A stretch of DNA of 56,059 bases from Prochlorococcus sp. AG-355-A18 (GCA_003280985.1 QCDH01000006.1:1-56059), one strand, 5' to 3'; counted from the first letter of the stretch, positions 33,933 through 41,621 are shown. The notes: generated by a model from the sequence alone, not told the origin. Translations and numbers: made by a program.

Positions 33933-34451
33933 TTAAGGAGAGATTTTATCAAATATTTTTGTTTTGCCAGTTTTACTAAATGAAACTACTTTGTAGTTCT
34001 CATAATCATGAGAGTGCGATTGGTGAGAATGTATTTCCATCCCTGGAGAGCCAATTGGCATGCCCGGAACTGCTATCCCATTAATATTTGGTTTTTCTAT
34101 AAAAAGTTTGTTGATTGATTCAATCGGGACATGTCCTTCAATCGTATAGTTAGCTATTTGAGCAGAGTGACATGATCTCAGATTATTGGGAATTTGATAT
34201 TGGTTTTTAATTGCTGAAACATCTTCAACTATATTATCAACAACTTGTAATCCATTATCTCTTAAATGATTGATCCATTTTTTGCAACAACCACATGATG
34301 CTGATCTGTAAGAAACAACTTTTGGGATATCTATATTTTCTAACGTTTCTGCACTAATCCTATGAACGTTATTTGTATTTGCAAAAAGCATTCCAGAAGC
34401 AATTAGATAATTTAAAAATCTGGTTTTTATAAGTACTTTATTAATTGCCAT
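33933..34451 (-). CDS. DUF411 family metal-binding protein, 172 aa
   Basis: An N-terminal export segment is followed by VVSYRSASCGCCKKWINHLRDNGLQV, a CxCC motif in a thioredoxin-like context, then RSCHSAQIANYTIEGHVP and GIAVPGMPIGSPGMEIH. DUF411 proteins bind copper or other soft metals in the periplasm and often accompany copper genes. A His-rich stretch (HSHQSHSHDYE) near the C-terminus adds possible metal sites. Confidence 0.87.
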   Translation of the reverse strand: MAINKVLIKTRFLNYLIASGMLFANTNNVHRISAETLENIDIPKVVSYRSASCGCCKKWINHLRDNGLQVVDNIVEDVSAIKNQYQIPNNLRSCHSAQIANYTIEGHVPIESINKLFIEKPNINGIAVPGMPIGSPGMEIHSHQSHSHDYENYKVVSFSKTGKTKIFDKISP

Positions 34452-34511
34452 AAAATTAAGACGATTAAATTCTATTTTTTAATTAACAATAAATGAAAAT
34501 TTGTAAAAGTG

Positions 34512-34964
34512 CTATTTAATCAAAAGCAGGACACTCATAATTGCCATTAAAAGATTTTCGATAAAACTAATAATTCCCAAAGGAGTTTTTGCATATCCAC
34601 CGATACATGCACAATTTAATTTTAACTTATCCAAATAAACAGCCTTAAATACTGAAATCATTCCAGAAATCCCTAAAATTAGGGCAATAAAAATAATTAA
34701 AGAGGGTGGAGAAGATTTAAGAAAACTTATTCCAATTAATAATTCGCAAAAAGGATAAATATATATCCAACCATTAAATTTAGAAGATATTAAATCATAT
34801 TTCTTATAACTTGTTCCAAAAGCTTCAATATCCATAAGCTTGAGCATTGCTAAAAGACAAATTGATATCCCCATAAAAATTTGGAAACTTTTAAGCAATG
34901 AAATGGTTATCAGAAATGAAGTACCAAAGACTGCAATTAAGGGGGTAAATGACTTAATCTTCAT
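34512..34964 (-). CDS. MauE/DoxX-like redox-associated membrane protein, 150 aa
   Basis: Four predicted membrane helices. FMGISICLLAMLKLMDIEAFGTSYKKYDLI with a later CELLIGISFL and LNCACIGGYAKTPLGIISFIENLLMA match the MauE/DoxX group, where the CxC pair takes part in disulphide exchange. With DUF411 next to it, a periplasmic metal or thiol pathway is plausible. Confidence 0.75.
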   Translation of the reverse strand: MKIKSFTPLIAVFGTSFLITISLLKSFQIFMGISICLLAMLKLMDIEAFGTSYKKYDLISSKFNGWIYIYPFCELLIGISFLKSSPPSLIIFIALILGISGMISVFKAVYLDKLKLNCACIGGYAKTPLGIISFIENLLMAIMSVLLLIK

Positions 34965-34966
34965 TT

Positions 34967-35197
34967 TTAACTTTTAAAGATAGAGTCACAAATACTAGAT
35001 GGATTTGCTTGTTTAACTATTTTTAGTCTTTTGATAAGTTCGTCTCGATCTATTTGATGTTTTAAATATTTAATACATAAATTTTTTTCCTGATATATCA
35101 CTGCTATTGGAGCGATCTTTAAAGCAATAGAAAAAGTACCAATAACTAAAAGAATGTTTGTAGCTAGTCGAATATTTGGTCTAAAATTTGATCTCAT
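34967..35197 (-). CDS. Small anchored protein, 76 aa, unknown
   Basis: N-terminal helix (ATNILLVIGTFSIALKIAPIAVIY), then a basic soluble tail with two Cys (KNLCIKYL, SSICDSIF). Two bases before the MauE-like gene and overlapped by the upstream small gene (ATGA), so part of one operon. Confidence 0.55.
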   Translation of the reverse strand: MRSNFRPNIRLATNILLVIGTFSIALKIAPIAVIYQEKNLCIKYLKHQIDRDELIKRLKIVKQANPSSICDSIFKS

Positions 35198-35310
35198 TCG
35201 TATTCTTTATTTCTGCCAATAACTTCTCTTAAATATATATCTTTTAGCTCGTCATTGTATCCATTTTCTTCTGCAAATTTCTCTAATTCCTTCAACTCTT
35301 TTTCTGTCAT
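35194..35310 (-). CDS. Tiny acidic protein, 38 aa
   Basis: MTEKELKELEKFAEENGYNDELKDIYLREVIGRNKEYE. Its stop overlaps the next ATG (ATGA) and its own ATG overlaps the stop of the gene before it, so it sits in a tightly coupled three-gene string. Helical, function unknown. Confidence 0.6.
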   Translation of the reverse strand: MTEKELKELEKFAEENGYNDELKDIYLREVIGRNKEYE

Positions 35311-35453
35311 TAAGCAGATTTGGAGATATTGTTTTTCATATTTTCAATTTGGTTGATTAATTCATCTAACCATTCTGTATTATTTTCGAATCTTTTATGA
35401 AAATATGTAATTTTAGGTTGATTGATTTCTAGTGTCTCATAATCCCCACTCAT
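35310..35453 (-). CDS. Tiny protein, 47 aa
   Basis: MSGDYETLEINQPKITYFHKRFENNTEWLDELINQIENMKNNISKSA. Likely helical. The stop overlaps the next start by one base (TAATG). First gene of the coupled string leading into the MauE/DUF411 operon. Confidence 0.55.
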   Translation of the reverse strand: MSGDYETLEINQPKITYFHKRFENNTEWLDELINQIENMKNNISKSA

Positions 35454-35598
35454 AAATTACCCCTATATTTATACTCTGCATAATTTATCTATAGAGATTA
35501 TGCACATCAATAGGTTCTATTACTTATTAGACATTTACCATACGTAATAAGTCGCTTTTTTAATATTATAAATATCAAGGAATTTATCATTAAAAAAT

Positions 35599-35703
35599 AT
35601 GGCAACTAATGAAAAACTAGAAAAAAGAATTGAAACATTAGAAAAAGAAGTACAACATCTTAAAGCTGTTCTGCAATATCAAATGAGAAATAAGAAAAAG
35701 TGA
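35599..35703 (+). CDS. Tiny coiled-coil protein, 34 aa
   Basis: MATNEKLEKRIETLEKEVQHLKAVLQYQMRNKKK shows perfect heptad spacing (L/I at a and d). It resembles short SlyX-like coiled coils, but the family is not certain. Confidence 0.5.
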   Translation: MATNEKLEKRIETLEKEVQHLKAVLQYQMRNKKK

Positions 35704-35882
35704 TTCTTATTATATAGCAATTACTTTTGGTCAGATAAGCATTTTCTTTTGGTTGTTTTAGGTACCTAATGAAAAAAGCTAAATATTAAAAATTAGTCCA
35801 TAATAAATCACTTTTTGAAAAAATAACTTTAGTCATTGATATTTAGAACATATTTGTTTTTATATATATAAAACTACTTGAA

Positions 35883-35999
35883 ATGATTAACTCAATAGCG
35901 TTTACATTGTTATTATTAGGCTCTTTAGTCGCTTACAAAAGACTCAAAAGAAAGAAACGACAATTTCACGCACCACCTACAAATCAGCTTCCTAGTTGA
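35883..35999 (+). CDS. Tiny membrane protein, 38 aa
   Basis: MINSIAFTLLLLGSLVAYKRLKRKKRQFHAPPTNQLPS: one hydrophobic helix, a strongly basic stop-transfer region and a Pro-rich tail. Confidence 0.5.
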   Translation: MINSIAFTLLLLGSLVAYKRLKRKKRQFHAPPTNQLPS

Positions 36000-36002
36000 A
36001 GA

Positions 36003-36116
36003 TTAAATTCCGTCTTCGTCTTCTCCAAAAGGATTGTATCTAATATCCCAGATGAGAACTACTGCTATAGATAAAAGCAATAGACCAAAAATAACTTGAG
36101 GAGGTGGGAATAACAT
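36003..36116 (-). CDS. Tiny membrane protein, 37 aa
   Basis: MLFPPPQVIFGLLLLSIAVVLIWDIRYNPFGEDEDGI: one helix and an acidic end. It converges on the preceding tiny gene with 3 bases between stops. Confidence 0.5.
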   Translation of the reverse strand: MLFPPPQVIFGLLLLSIAVVLIWDIRYNPFGEDEDGI

Positions 36117-36149
36117 CAATGAAATTTAACAATTATCAATAAGTTTTGC

Positions 36150-36317
36150 TTATGAAAATTTTAAAGGATAATCAATATTGTTTGGTTCTAAATGTTTTAC
36201 ATAACATGCTGTTGTGCAATCTACTCCCTCACTATTGATGCTACAAGAAGTTATACATTCAAAAAAACTTTCCAAAGCATCTGAATCTTTAATATTTGAA
36301 TAAATTTCATTTTTCAT
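36150..36317 (-). CDS. Small Cys-rich protein, 55 aa
   Basis: The ATG at 36317 gives MKNEIYSNIKDSDALESFFECITSCSINSEGVDCTTACYVKHLE. Four Cys in C-x3-C...C-x3-C spacing suggest two disulphides or a metal site in a helical hairpin. A TTG 11 codons upstream is less likely as start. Confidence 0.6.
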   Translation of the reverse strand: MKNEIYSNIKDSDALESFFECITSCSINSEGVDCTTACYVKHLEPNNIDYPLKFS

Positions 36318-36402
36318 GTTCAATCTTCCATCCTGAAGCTTATCTAGCAATTAATTTTTAATAATGTCAAATTTTAGGTAAAGTACCTATTCACCATTTT
36401 TT

Positions 36403-36651
36403 TTAAAAAAAACTATTGAATCTATAAGTTTTTTTCCACCCTTGCTCTAAAAGTTTTTTATATTCGTTTCTCGCTTCTTCGATAGATTCAACTCTAGAGC
36501 CTTTCATAACTGGCTTACTTGATCGCTTAAAAACGCAACCATAAGAGATTAAAATTGCATTAACCATATAAAAGTTCTTAGAACTATCTTCAAAAGGTTC
36601 AAATACTTTAATCCTCGATTTTGCTTTATTGATTAAAGTAAATTTTTCCAT
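36403..36651 (-). CDS. Small protein, 82 aa, DUF1651-like
   Basis: MEKFTLINKAKSRIKVFEPFEDS...SRVESIEEARNEYKKLLEQGWKKTYRF. The final EAR..Y..LL..GW+K is shared with the gene at 39172 (LAREIYERLLSKGWRKIE). Its start codon directly follows a terminator-like hairpin (36652-36675). Confidence 0.62.
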   Translation of the reverse strand: MEKFTLINKAKSRIKVFEPFEDSSKNFYMVNAILISYGCVFKRSSKPVMKGSRVESIEEARNEYKKLLEQGWKKTYRFNSFF

Positions 36652-36675
36652 AAAAAAAGGGCGTTAGCTTCGCCC
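36652..36675 (-). terminator. Terminator-like hairpin abutting a start codon
   Basis: On the minus strand GGGCG-aagctaa-CGCCC is followed by seven T and immediately by the ATG of 36403-36651. It either ends an upstream minus-strand RNA or acts as an attenuator for this gene. Confidence 0.55.
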
Positions 36676-36713
36676 CAATCAAAAAGCGGGATAATCCCCA
36701 TCACCCAGCCTTT

Positions 36714-36845
36714 TTAAAATCTTAGCACTACATATGGTGTTTGTAAGTATTTAAAATTACCTATTGATGGGGTTGTTTGTTTCTGTTTAATTTGTCATTA
36801 TAGGAGTCCCCATCACCTAGGCTCGTAAGAGTCTTTTTTTTTGTT
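36714..36845 (+). ncRNA. Candidate small noncoding RNA
   Basis: TAAAAT at 36714-36719 could be a -10 box. The expected transcript has CCTATTGATGGGG (36760-36772) able to pair with CCCCATCACCTAGG (36808-36821): 7 bp, an internal loop, then 4 bp. It ends with a small CTC-gtaa-GAG hairpin and a run of nine or more T. No ORF of note. Strand and ends are predictions. A near-copy of its CCCCATCACC(T/C)AG element is at 36695-36710. Confidence 0.4.
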
Positions 36846-36943
36846 TTCTTGCCCTTAGGTTAATGAGTTTTTAATTAGTGTTTAAAGACTTTTTATTTAA
36901 TTTTTAAATTTGATAATTAATAATTAAAAAAATAATTTTATTC

Positions 36944-37255
36944 ATGCAAACTTACATCGTACACTGGCAATTTCCAGATCAAGAAAGTCATATGCAAGGG
37001 GCTGAAGCTTTTGCGGGTTTTGTGGAAGGAGGATGCGAAGGTGATGAATTTGATGGGTTTAAAGTTCTTAATCGAGTAGTAAATCCTGAGGGAGCTAATG
37101 GTTGGGCAATAGTTGAATCTTCAAACCATCAGAACATTTGGAAATGGAGTAGTATCTGGGTCGATAATTTTGGTGTGGAAATTGAAGTTACACCAGTTCT
37201 AACAGACAAAGAATTTCTTTCTGTCCATAAAGAAATTGCAGCAGCATCTAACTGA
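36944..37255 (+). CDS. DUF3303 family protein, 103 aa
   Basis: MQTYIVHWQFPDQESHMQGAEAFAGFVEGG...GFKVLNRVVNPEGANGWAIVESSNHQNIWKWSSIWVDNFGVEIEVTPVLTD. This is a small dimeric alpha/beta-barrel-like family with W..FP / GW.(I/V)V / W....E..P marks. Paralogues lie at 40818 (minus) and 41299 (plus). Function unknown; common in picocyanobacteria. Confidence 0.8.
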   Translation: MQTYIVHWQFPDQESHMQGAEAFAGFVEGGCEGDEFDGFKVLNRVVNPEGANGWAIVESSNHQNIWKWSSIWVDNFGVEIEVTPVLTDKEFLSVHKEIAAASN

Positions 37256-37272
37256 CAATTAATTTTTGAGTA

Positions 37273-37314
37273 ATTGACTGTTGATCTAAAATAAAGGGGT
37301 AGGAACTATTTTTT
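37273..37314 (+). promoter_or_regulatory. Promoter-leader cassette, copy 1
   Basis: ATTGACTGTTGATCTAAAAT followed by AAAGGGGTAGGAACTATTTTTT and the ATG. It shares ATCTAAAATAA.GG and the position just before a start codon with the copies at 38430, 39494, 41577, 44071 (minus) and 55919. TAAAAT is the presumed -10 box. Confidence 0.5.
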
Positions 37315-37482
37315 ATGGGAAAATTTTCTTCTGAAGAAATCGAAAGTCAATACAATTTAATAAAAATGCTTTTAGCAGAACTTGAAAAGTATAGAGATGC
37401 CATTAATGCAATAAAAAAAGATATTGCCTATATGCCTATAGAACTTAAAAAAAAACTTGATGAAGAAAATATTATCTTATGA
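37315..37482 (+). CDS. Small helical protein, 55 aa
   Basis: MGKFSSEEIESQYNLIKMLLAELEKYRDAINAIKKDIAYMPIELKKKLDEENIIL: coiled-coil-like. It follows the promoter-leader cassette by no spacer. Function unknown. Confidence 0.6.
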   Translation: MGKFSSEEIESQYNLIKMLLAELEKYRDAINAIKKDIAYMPIELKKKLDEENIIL

Positions 37483-37550
37483 ATGAATCGTAAATGACAT
37501 TCATAATTATCCTTAATTTTCAAAAATCAGTAAATAGCCATCTTAGTAAA

Positions 37551-37715
37551 CTAACCAAGAGAGTCTAAATCTCTACGGTGGTGAACTGTATTTCCATCAT
37601 CATGTTGAACTTTCTGTTCTTTCATTAAATCTGCAATTGTTGGATAATCTTTTGCATTATCAAGATCTCTTGCATTTTTATCTTGAATTGCAAATGGTGA
37701 TCTTTTTAAATTCAT
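37551..37715 (-). CDS. Small protein, 54 aa
   Basis: MNLKRSPFAIQDKNARDLDNAKDYPTIADLMKEQKVQHDDGNTVHHRRDLDSLG: hydrophilic, with a His/Arg-rich end. The sensible composition over the full length argues for a real gene. No family. Confidence 0.6.
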   Translation of the reverse strand: MNLKRSPFAIQDKNARDLDNAKDYPTIADLMKEQKVQHDDGNTVHHRRDLDSLG

Positions 37716-37726
37716 AATTAATTCCC

Positions 37727-37912
37727 TCAAAATTTTTGTTGGATTCTGATTACAGATCCTGGATTGTCATGTACGTAAGAGTTGAATTCTCTCGCAAGCA
37801 TTATGCAATCGTATGCATCGCGTGCGTAGAAGCCAACTTCATGCGTCTTATTTGATGAATCTTTGTAACTCAATACATATTTATTACAAGATTTAATCGG
37901 TGTTGAAGGCAT
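37727..37912 (-). CDS. Small protein, 61 aa
   Basis: MPSTPIKSCNKYVLSYKDSSNKTHEVGFYARDAYDCIMLAREFNSYVHDNPGSVIRIQQKF. Beta-strand/helix/beta-strand pattern. It is 11 bases upstream of the 37551 gene on the same strand. No family known to me. Confidence 0.58.
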   Translation of the reverse strand: MPSTPIKSCNKYVLSYKDSSNKTHEVGFYARDAYDCIMLAREFNSYVHDNPGSVIRIQQKF

Positions 37913-38162
37913 TTAATTTATTTCTGATACCACTAAGTTCTAACTAGGTATGCTCATCAAACGACTCATAAAAATGTACGGTTTTAGGCACAAATATATA
38001 CGGATAGAGGACCAACAACTAAATTTAAAAATGGATATGGTAGTTTGGTAATTTACCTTAAAAATAGAAAATATTTCAGTTACTCCAATAAAAATTATTT
38101 TCAATGGTAAACTTCTTTTGAAAGCACTTTTTCATAAAATTAATGCTTTATAAATACATAAA

Positions 38163-38309
38163 TTATCTTGCTAAATTAGTGTGTTCAAGATTGTAAATAT
38201 ATTTTTCTCCATCATCATCACCATCGTCATCATCATGGAAGGAAGAGATTAATACATAAACTCCTCCAAGTCCCAATAACATAGATAAATAGAGAACAGG
38301 ATCTGTCAT
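38163..38309 (-). CDS. Small membrane protein with Asp-rich stretch, 48 aa
   Basis: MTDPVLYLSMLLGLGGVYVLISSFHDDDDGDDDGEKYIYNLEHTNLAR: one membrane helix followed by an Asp cluster that could bind a divalent cation. Encoded by a GAT-rich (ATC on +) low-complexity run. Confidence 0.58.
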   Translation of the reverse strand: MTDPVLYLSMLLGLGGVYVLISSFHDDDDGDDDGEKYIYNLEHTNLAR

Positions 38310-38429
38310 AACTTTAGTTTGAAACATTCAAATTAAATTTGAGGAAGCTTTTCAATATCTATATTTTCTTTTAATTATTTAGATAAAAAAACTTTCTACG
38401 ATCAAAAGAATCTTTTTTATTTGAGAAAA

Positions 38430-38452
38430 CTGAAAGTAGATCTAAAATAAGG
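38430..38452 (+). promoter_or_regulatory. Promoter-leader cassette, copy 2
   Basis: CTGAAAGTAGATCTAAAATAAGG; the GATCTAAAATAAGG core is identical to that at 41577. It lies about 50 bases upstream of the SRAP gene, with TAAAAT as presumed -10. Confidence 0.5.
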
Positions 38453-38500
38453 TAAATTTGCTGTCTTTTTAAGTGAATTTTAAAAATATTTTAAAAATCA

Positions 38501-39139
38501 ATGTGCGGAAGATTTGAGCTGAAAACTAAATTTCAGAAGTTGCCAAAGGTTTTGAAACAATACTATCCAAGAGGACTTGATTCAAAATATGATACTCAAA
38601 GTCTAATAAGACCTAATGATCCTGTTCTTGTAATTAAAAACGAAGGAAGAATTAAAACTACTTTTATGACATGGGGCTTTATTTCTCCTTGGGCCAGAGA
38701 CCCATTTGATAAAGAGAGACCAAGACCATTTAATGCAAGATCAGAAACCGTAGAAGAAAAAAAATTATTTAGTGGAAGTTGGAAACATAAAAGGTGCCTA
38801 ATACCTGCGAGCGGTTTTTTTGAAAAAAAATATCGTGTTCGAAAATCGAATTATGAGACTTTTTGGTTGGGCGGAATTTGGAGTAAGTGGACTTCACTAG
38901 ATGGAGTAGAACTTGAGAGTTGCTGCGTTTTAACAACTGAACCAAATGATTTAATTAAACCTTTACATCACCGCATGCCTGTGATCGTTCCTAATGGATA
39001 TGAGGAACAATGGACAGAGCAAGTTAAAGATGCTGATGAATTAAGAGGATTGTTTTCAATCATGATGAGTTGCCCCCCCGATGGTTGGCTAGTAGAGGAA
39101 GTAAAGAAAAAAGAAACTGATCAAATGAGTTTGTTTTAA
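38501..39139 (+). CDS. SRAP-domain protein (HMCES/YedK family), abasic-site DNA-protein crosslinker
   Basis: 212 aa. Begins MCGRFEL with the catalytic Cys2, which bonds to abasic sites in single-stranded DNA. NARSETVEEKKLF, CLIPASGFFEKK (catalytic Glu) and LHHRMPVIVP (catalytic His) complete the active site. Protects replicating DNA from abasic lesions and strand breaks. Full length. Expressed from a cassette-type promoter in the small-gene island. Confidence 0.92.
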   Translation: MCGRFELKTKFQKLPKVLKQYYPRGLDSKYDTQSLIRPNDPVLVIKNEGRIKTTFMTWGFISPWARDPFDKERPRPFNARSETVEEKKLFSGSWKHKRCLIPASGFFEKKYRVRKSNYETFWLGGIWSKWTSLDGVELESCCVLTTEPNDLIKPLHHRMPVIVPNGYEEQWTEQVKDADELRGLFSIMMSCPPDGWLVEEVKKKETDQMSLF

Positions 39140-39171
39140 ATGAAACGATTACTAATTCCAAGGTTAGATTA

Positions 39172-39417
39172 ATGGCTAAATCTTATTGGTTGATTAATTC
39201 AAATAGGTCAGAAGTTAAAAGATTTATGAAAAACGATAAGAGTATTGATGGAGTTTTTGAATATATGTTTATAGATACTGGAAAAATAGTGGGGGGATTA
39301 GGAAACAAACCACCAGTAATGACAAATACAGTTTCTGTTGAAATAGATTTAGCTAGAGAAATTTATGAAAGATTACTTTCTAAGGGATGGCGGAAAATTG
39401 AAAAAAATTGGAATTAA
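39172..39417 (+). CDS. Small protein, 81 aa, DUF1651-like
   Basis: MAKSYWLINSNRSEVKRFMKNDKSIDGVFEYMFIDTG...SVEIDLAREIYERLLSKGWRKIEKNWN. C-terminal A(R)..Y..LL..GW+K is shared with 36403-36651. Only 32 bases after the SRAP gene, possibly cotranscribed. Confidence 0.62.
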   Translation: MAKSYWLINSNRSEVKRFMKNDKSIDGVFEYMFIDTGKIVGGLGNKPPVMTNTVSVEIDLAREIYERLLSKGWRKIEKNWN

Positions 39418-39493
39418 AAATAAAGTTAGATCTGTGCGGTATAGATTACTGATGAAAATAATCTGAAATTTAATAATGAGAATACTAACTAAT

Positions 39494-39519
39494 ATTGACA
39501 ACCTATCTAAAATATGAGG
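39494..39519 (+). promoter_or_regulatory. Promoter-leader cassette, diverged copy 3
   Basis: ATTGACAACCTATCTAAAAT then ATGAGG: same spacing between TTGAC and TAAAAT as in the other copies, with four changes in between. Lies about 50 bases upstream of the pseudouridine synthase gene. Confidence 0.4.
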
Positions 39520-39568
39520 AGATTAGAAAATTACTTTATTTAGTGTAGATAAAAATGAAACATCCAAA

Positions 39569-40291
39569 ATGACTACCAGAATAAATAAATATTTAAGTGA
39601 AGTCGGTTATTGTTCTAGAAGAGAAGCAGATAGATTAATCCTAGAAGGAAAAGTAACAATTAATGGCAAAATTCCAGAAATTGGAACCAAAGTAGAAGAT
39701 AGTGATCAAGTAGAAGTTAAAGGTCAAAGAATAGAAAAATCAAAGAGATTAAAAAACATATACCTAGCCTTTAATAAACCCGTAGGGATTGTTTGCACAA
39801 CAGATAGAAAAGTAGAACCCAATAATGTCATAGATTTCATCAAATATCCTAAGAGAATTTTTCCCATCGGAAGATTAGATAAGCTCAGTGAGGGATTGAT
39901 TTTTTTAACTAATGATGGAGATATCGTAAATAAAATACTCAGAGCAAGAAATAATCATGAAAAGGAATATATTGTAAAAGTTAATCGTCCAATTAATAGT
40001 GACTTTATTAAAAACATGAGTAATGGAGTCGCAATATTAGACACAATAACTAAAAATTGTATCGTAAAACAATTGGGTCCAAGAAATTTTAAAATAATAC
40101 TCACACAAGGACTTAACCGCCAGATTAGAAGAATGTGTGAGGCCTTGGGATATAGAGTCAGATCATTAAAGCGTGTAAGAATTATGAATATTAAATTAGA
40201 CGTGCCGACAGGAAAATATAGAGAACTTAGTAAAGAAGAACTCTGGGAACTAAATAGATTACTCCAAAACTCCTCAAAAACATATGAATAA
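39569..40291 (+). CDS. rluF: RluF-type 23S rRNA pseudouridine synthase
   Basis: 240 aa. S4 domain at residues 1-60 (INKYLSEVGYCSRREADRLILEGKVTINGK), then the RsuA/RluB/E/F catalytic domain with FPIGRLDKLSEGLIFLTNDGD (catalytic Asp) and LTQGLNRQIRRMCEALGYRVRSLKRVRIMN. It looks closest to RluF (KPVGIVCTT, RARNNHEKEYIVKV), which modifies U2604 and tRNA-Tyr in E. coli. It lacks the long basic tail of the E. coli enzyme. An RluF-like gene among island genes suggests transfer. Confidence 0.88.
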   Translation: MTTRINKYLSEVGYCSRREADRLILEGKVTINGKIPEIGTKVEDSDQVEVKGQRIEKSKRLKNIYLAFNKPVGIVCTTDRKVEPNNVIDFIKYPKRIFPIGRLDKLSEGLIFLTNDGDIVNKILRARNNHEKEYIVKVNRPINSDFIKNMSNGVAILDTITKNCIVKQLGPRNFKIILTQGLNRQIRRMCEALGYRVRSLKRVRIMNIKLDVPTGKYRELSKEELWELNRLLQNSSKTYE

Positions 40292-40320
40292 TCAAAAGGT
40301 AATAAAAGAAATTGGGAAGT

Positions 40321-40434
40321 TTAAGTTAATTGGCTAAAATAAATAGCAAATACAGTTACAACAAACGCAGCATATTGAATCAAATGTGTTCCAGATTTAT
40401 CTAAACCATTTTTGTTTGAATTAGACTTTCTCAT
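40321..40434 (-). CDS. Tiny membrane protein next to hli, 37 aa
   Basis: MRKSNSNKNGLDKSGTHLIQYAAFVVTVFAIYFSQLT: basic N-terminus and one helix. The ATG directly abuts the hli stop on the same strand, so probably cotranscribed. Function unknown. Confidence 0.6.
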   Translation of the reverse strand: MRKSNSNKNGLDKSGTHLIQYAAFVVTVFAIYFSQLT

Positions 40435-40689
40435 TTAAAGGATTGGATAAGCTATCCATCCAAACAAGGCATAGTTAATAATGACAGCCATGAAACCTAT
40501 CATTGCAAGCCTTCCATTTGTTCTTTCAGCAATGAACCAATAGGTATTCGGCCATTCAAAACTCCCCTCTATCTTCGATTTTTGATCTTCTGTAATTGGA
40601 TCCTCTTTGGGAGCATTATCTTGGTCAAGATAATAATTACTATCTGGGTAAAAGCTTTCACTTGAAAAGTTATCTTTAAATTTACTCAT
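40435..40689 (-). CDS. hli: High-light-inducible protein, long form, 84 aa
   Basis: A hydrophilic N-terminal ~50 residues, then FIAERTNGRLAMIGFMAVIINYALFGWIAYPIL with the Hli ERTNGR.AM.G signature and the NYALFGW ending seen in the gene at 1466-1594. Confidence 0.9.
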   Translation of the reverse strand: MSKFKDNFSSESFYPDSNYYLDQDNAPKEDPITEDQKSKIEGSFEWPNTYWFIAERTNGRLAMIGFMAVIINYALFGWIAYPIL

Positions 40690-40817
40690 TATTATTTAAA
40701 AGGTTAATTTCTCATATATTAAAAAATAAAAAGGCTAAATAGGTAAAAAAGCATTATTTTTTGAATAGCTGCATAATTGCTAAGTCTTATATTTTTATAC
40801 AAGTAAAAAGTTTTTCA

Positions 40818-41099
40818 TTAACAATATAAAGCTACTGTTTGATCTAAATCCGCACATGGTTCAATAGTAAATTCCAATAATTCTCTCCAAGGACTCCACT
40901 GTTTCCATATAGTTTCTAAAGAATCAGCATCTACAACAGAGTAACCATTGCCATGTTGAGGTAAGAAAATCCAAGATTTAACTTCATAACCCTCTGGTCT
41001 ATTTTGTGGCCCTCCTTTGTCGTACCATTCTTTTAACATTTTGGATCCCTTGTCTTGGGCGTTTGCATCAGTGAATTTATAAGAAATTAGAAACAGCAT
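40818..41099 (-). CDS. DUF3303 family protein, 93 aa
   Basis: MLFLISYKFTDANAQDKGSKMLKEWYDKGGPQNRPEGYEVKSWIFLPQHGNGYSVVDADSLETIWKQWSPWRELLEFTIEPCADLDQTVALYC. Shares the G.GY.VV / W..W...LEF.I.P frame with the two other DUF3303 copies. Function unknown. Confidence 0.75.
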   Translation of the reverse strand: MLFLISYKFTDANAQDKGSKMLKEWYDKGGPQNRPEGYEVKSWIFLPQHGNGYSVVDADSLETIWKQWSPWRELLEFTIEPCADLDQTVALYC

Positions 41100-41298
41100 A
41101 AAAAGGTGCTAATTTCCCCTTATTTTAGTTTGAGTTTAAATTAAAAGTAGCTTTAAATAACAGTTGAATCGGTAATATGACCTGCACTCTCTATTAATGG
41201 TTTCTAATGGATCTTCAAAAATGGGCAATTAAAACTATTTATTTTCAATAATTATTTTTTTTGCTAGTAATAGAAAGCCAATAAAAATAAAAAATAAA

Positions 41299-41571
41299 AT
41301 GCTTTATGTTCAGCATTGGTCATTTAAGGCCGGATATCATCAAAAAGGTGCAGAAAAATTTCTTGGTGGTGGGGGAGATTATCCTGGAGTTGAGATGATT
41401 GGAAGATATCACGCACCCGGTTCTTTAGAGGGCTGGATAGTTTTAAAGACTGATGATCCAAAAGCAATATATCAACATGCCGCTGAATGGGGTGAATTTC
41501 TCAATTGGGAAACCACACCTGTATTTACTGATGAAGAAGCTGGTCCAATAGTTGCCAAAGTCTACTCATAG
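41299..41571 (+). CDS. DUF3303 family protein, 90 aa
   Basis: MLYVQHWSFKAGYHQKGAEKFLGGGGDYPGVEMIGRYHAPGSLEGWIVLKTDDPKAIYQHAAEWGEFLNWETTPVFTDEEAGPIVAKVYS. Third DUF3303 copy in 5 kb, closest to that at 36944. Followed immediately by a promoter-leader cassette for the next gene. Confidence 0.82.
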   Translation: MLYVQHWSFKAGYHQKGAEKFLGGGGDYPGVEMIGRYHAPGSLEGWIVLKTDDPKAIYQHAAEWGEFLNWETTPVFTDEEAGPIVAKVYS

Positions 41572-41576
41572 AACGA

Positions 41577-41621
41577 GATTGACAGTCGATCTAAAATAAG
41601 GGGCAATTAGCTCCTTTTTTA
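41577..41621 (+). promoter_or_regulatory. Promoter-leader cassette, copy 4
   Basis: GATTGACAGTCGATC (a near-perfect dyad, GATTGAC-A-GTCGATC) abuts the -10 candidate TAAAAT (41592-41597). AAGGGGCAATTAGCTCCTTTTTTA and the ATG follow. About 40 of 45 bases are identical to the copy at 55919-55963. Confidence 0.6.
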
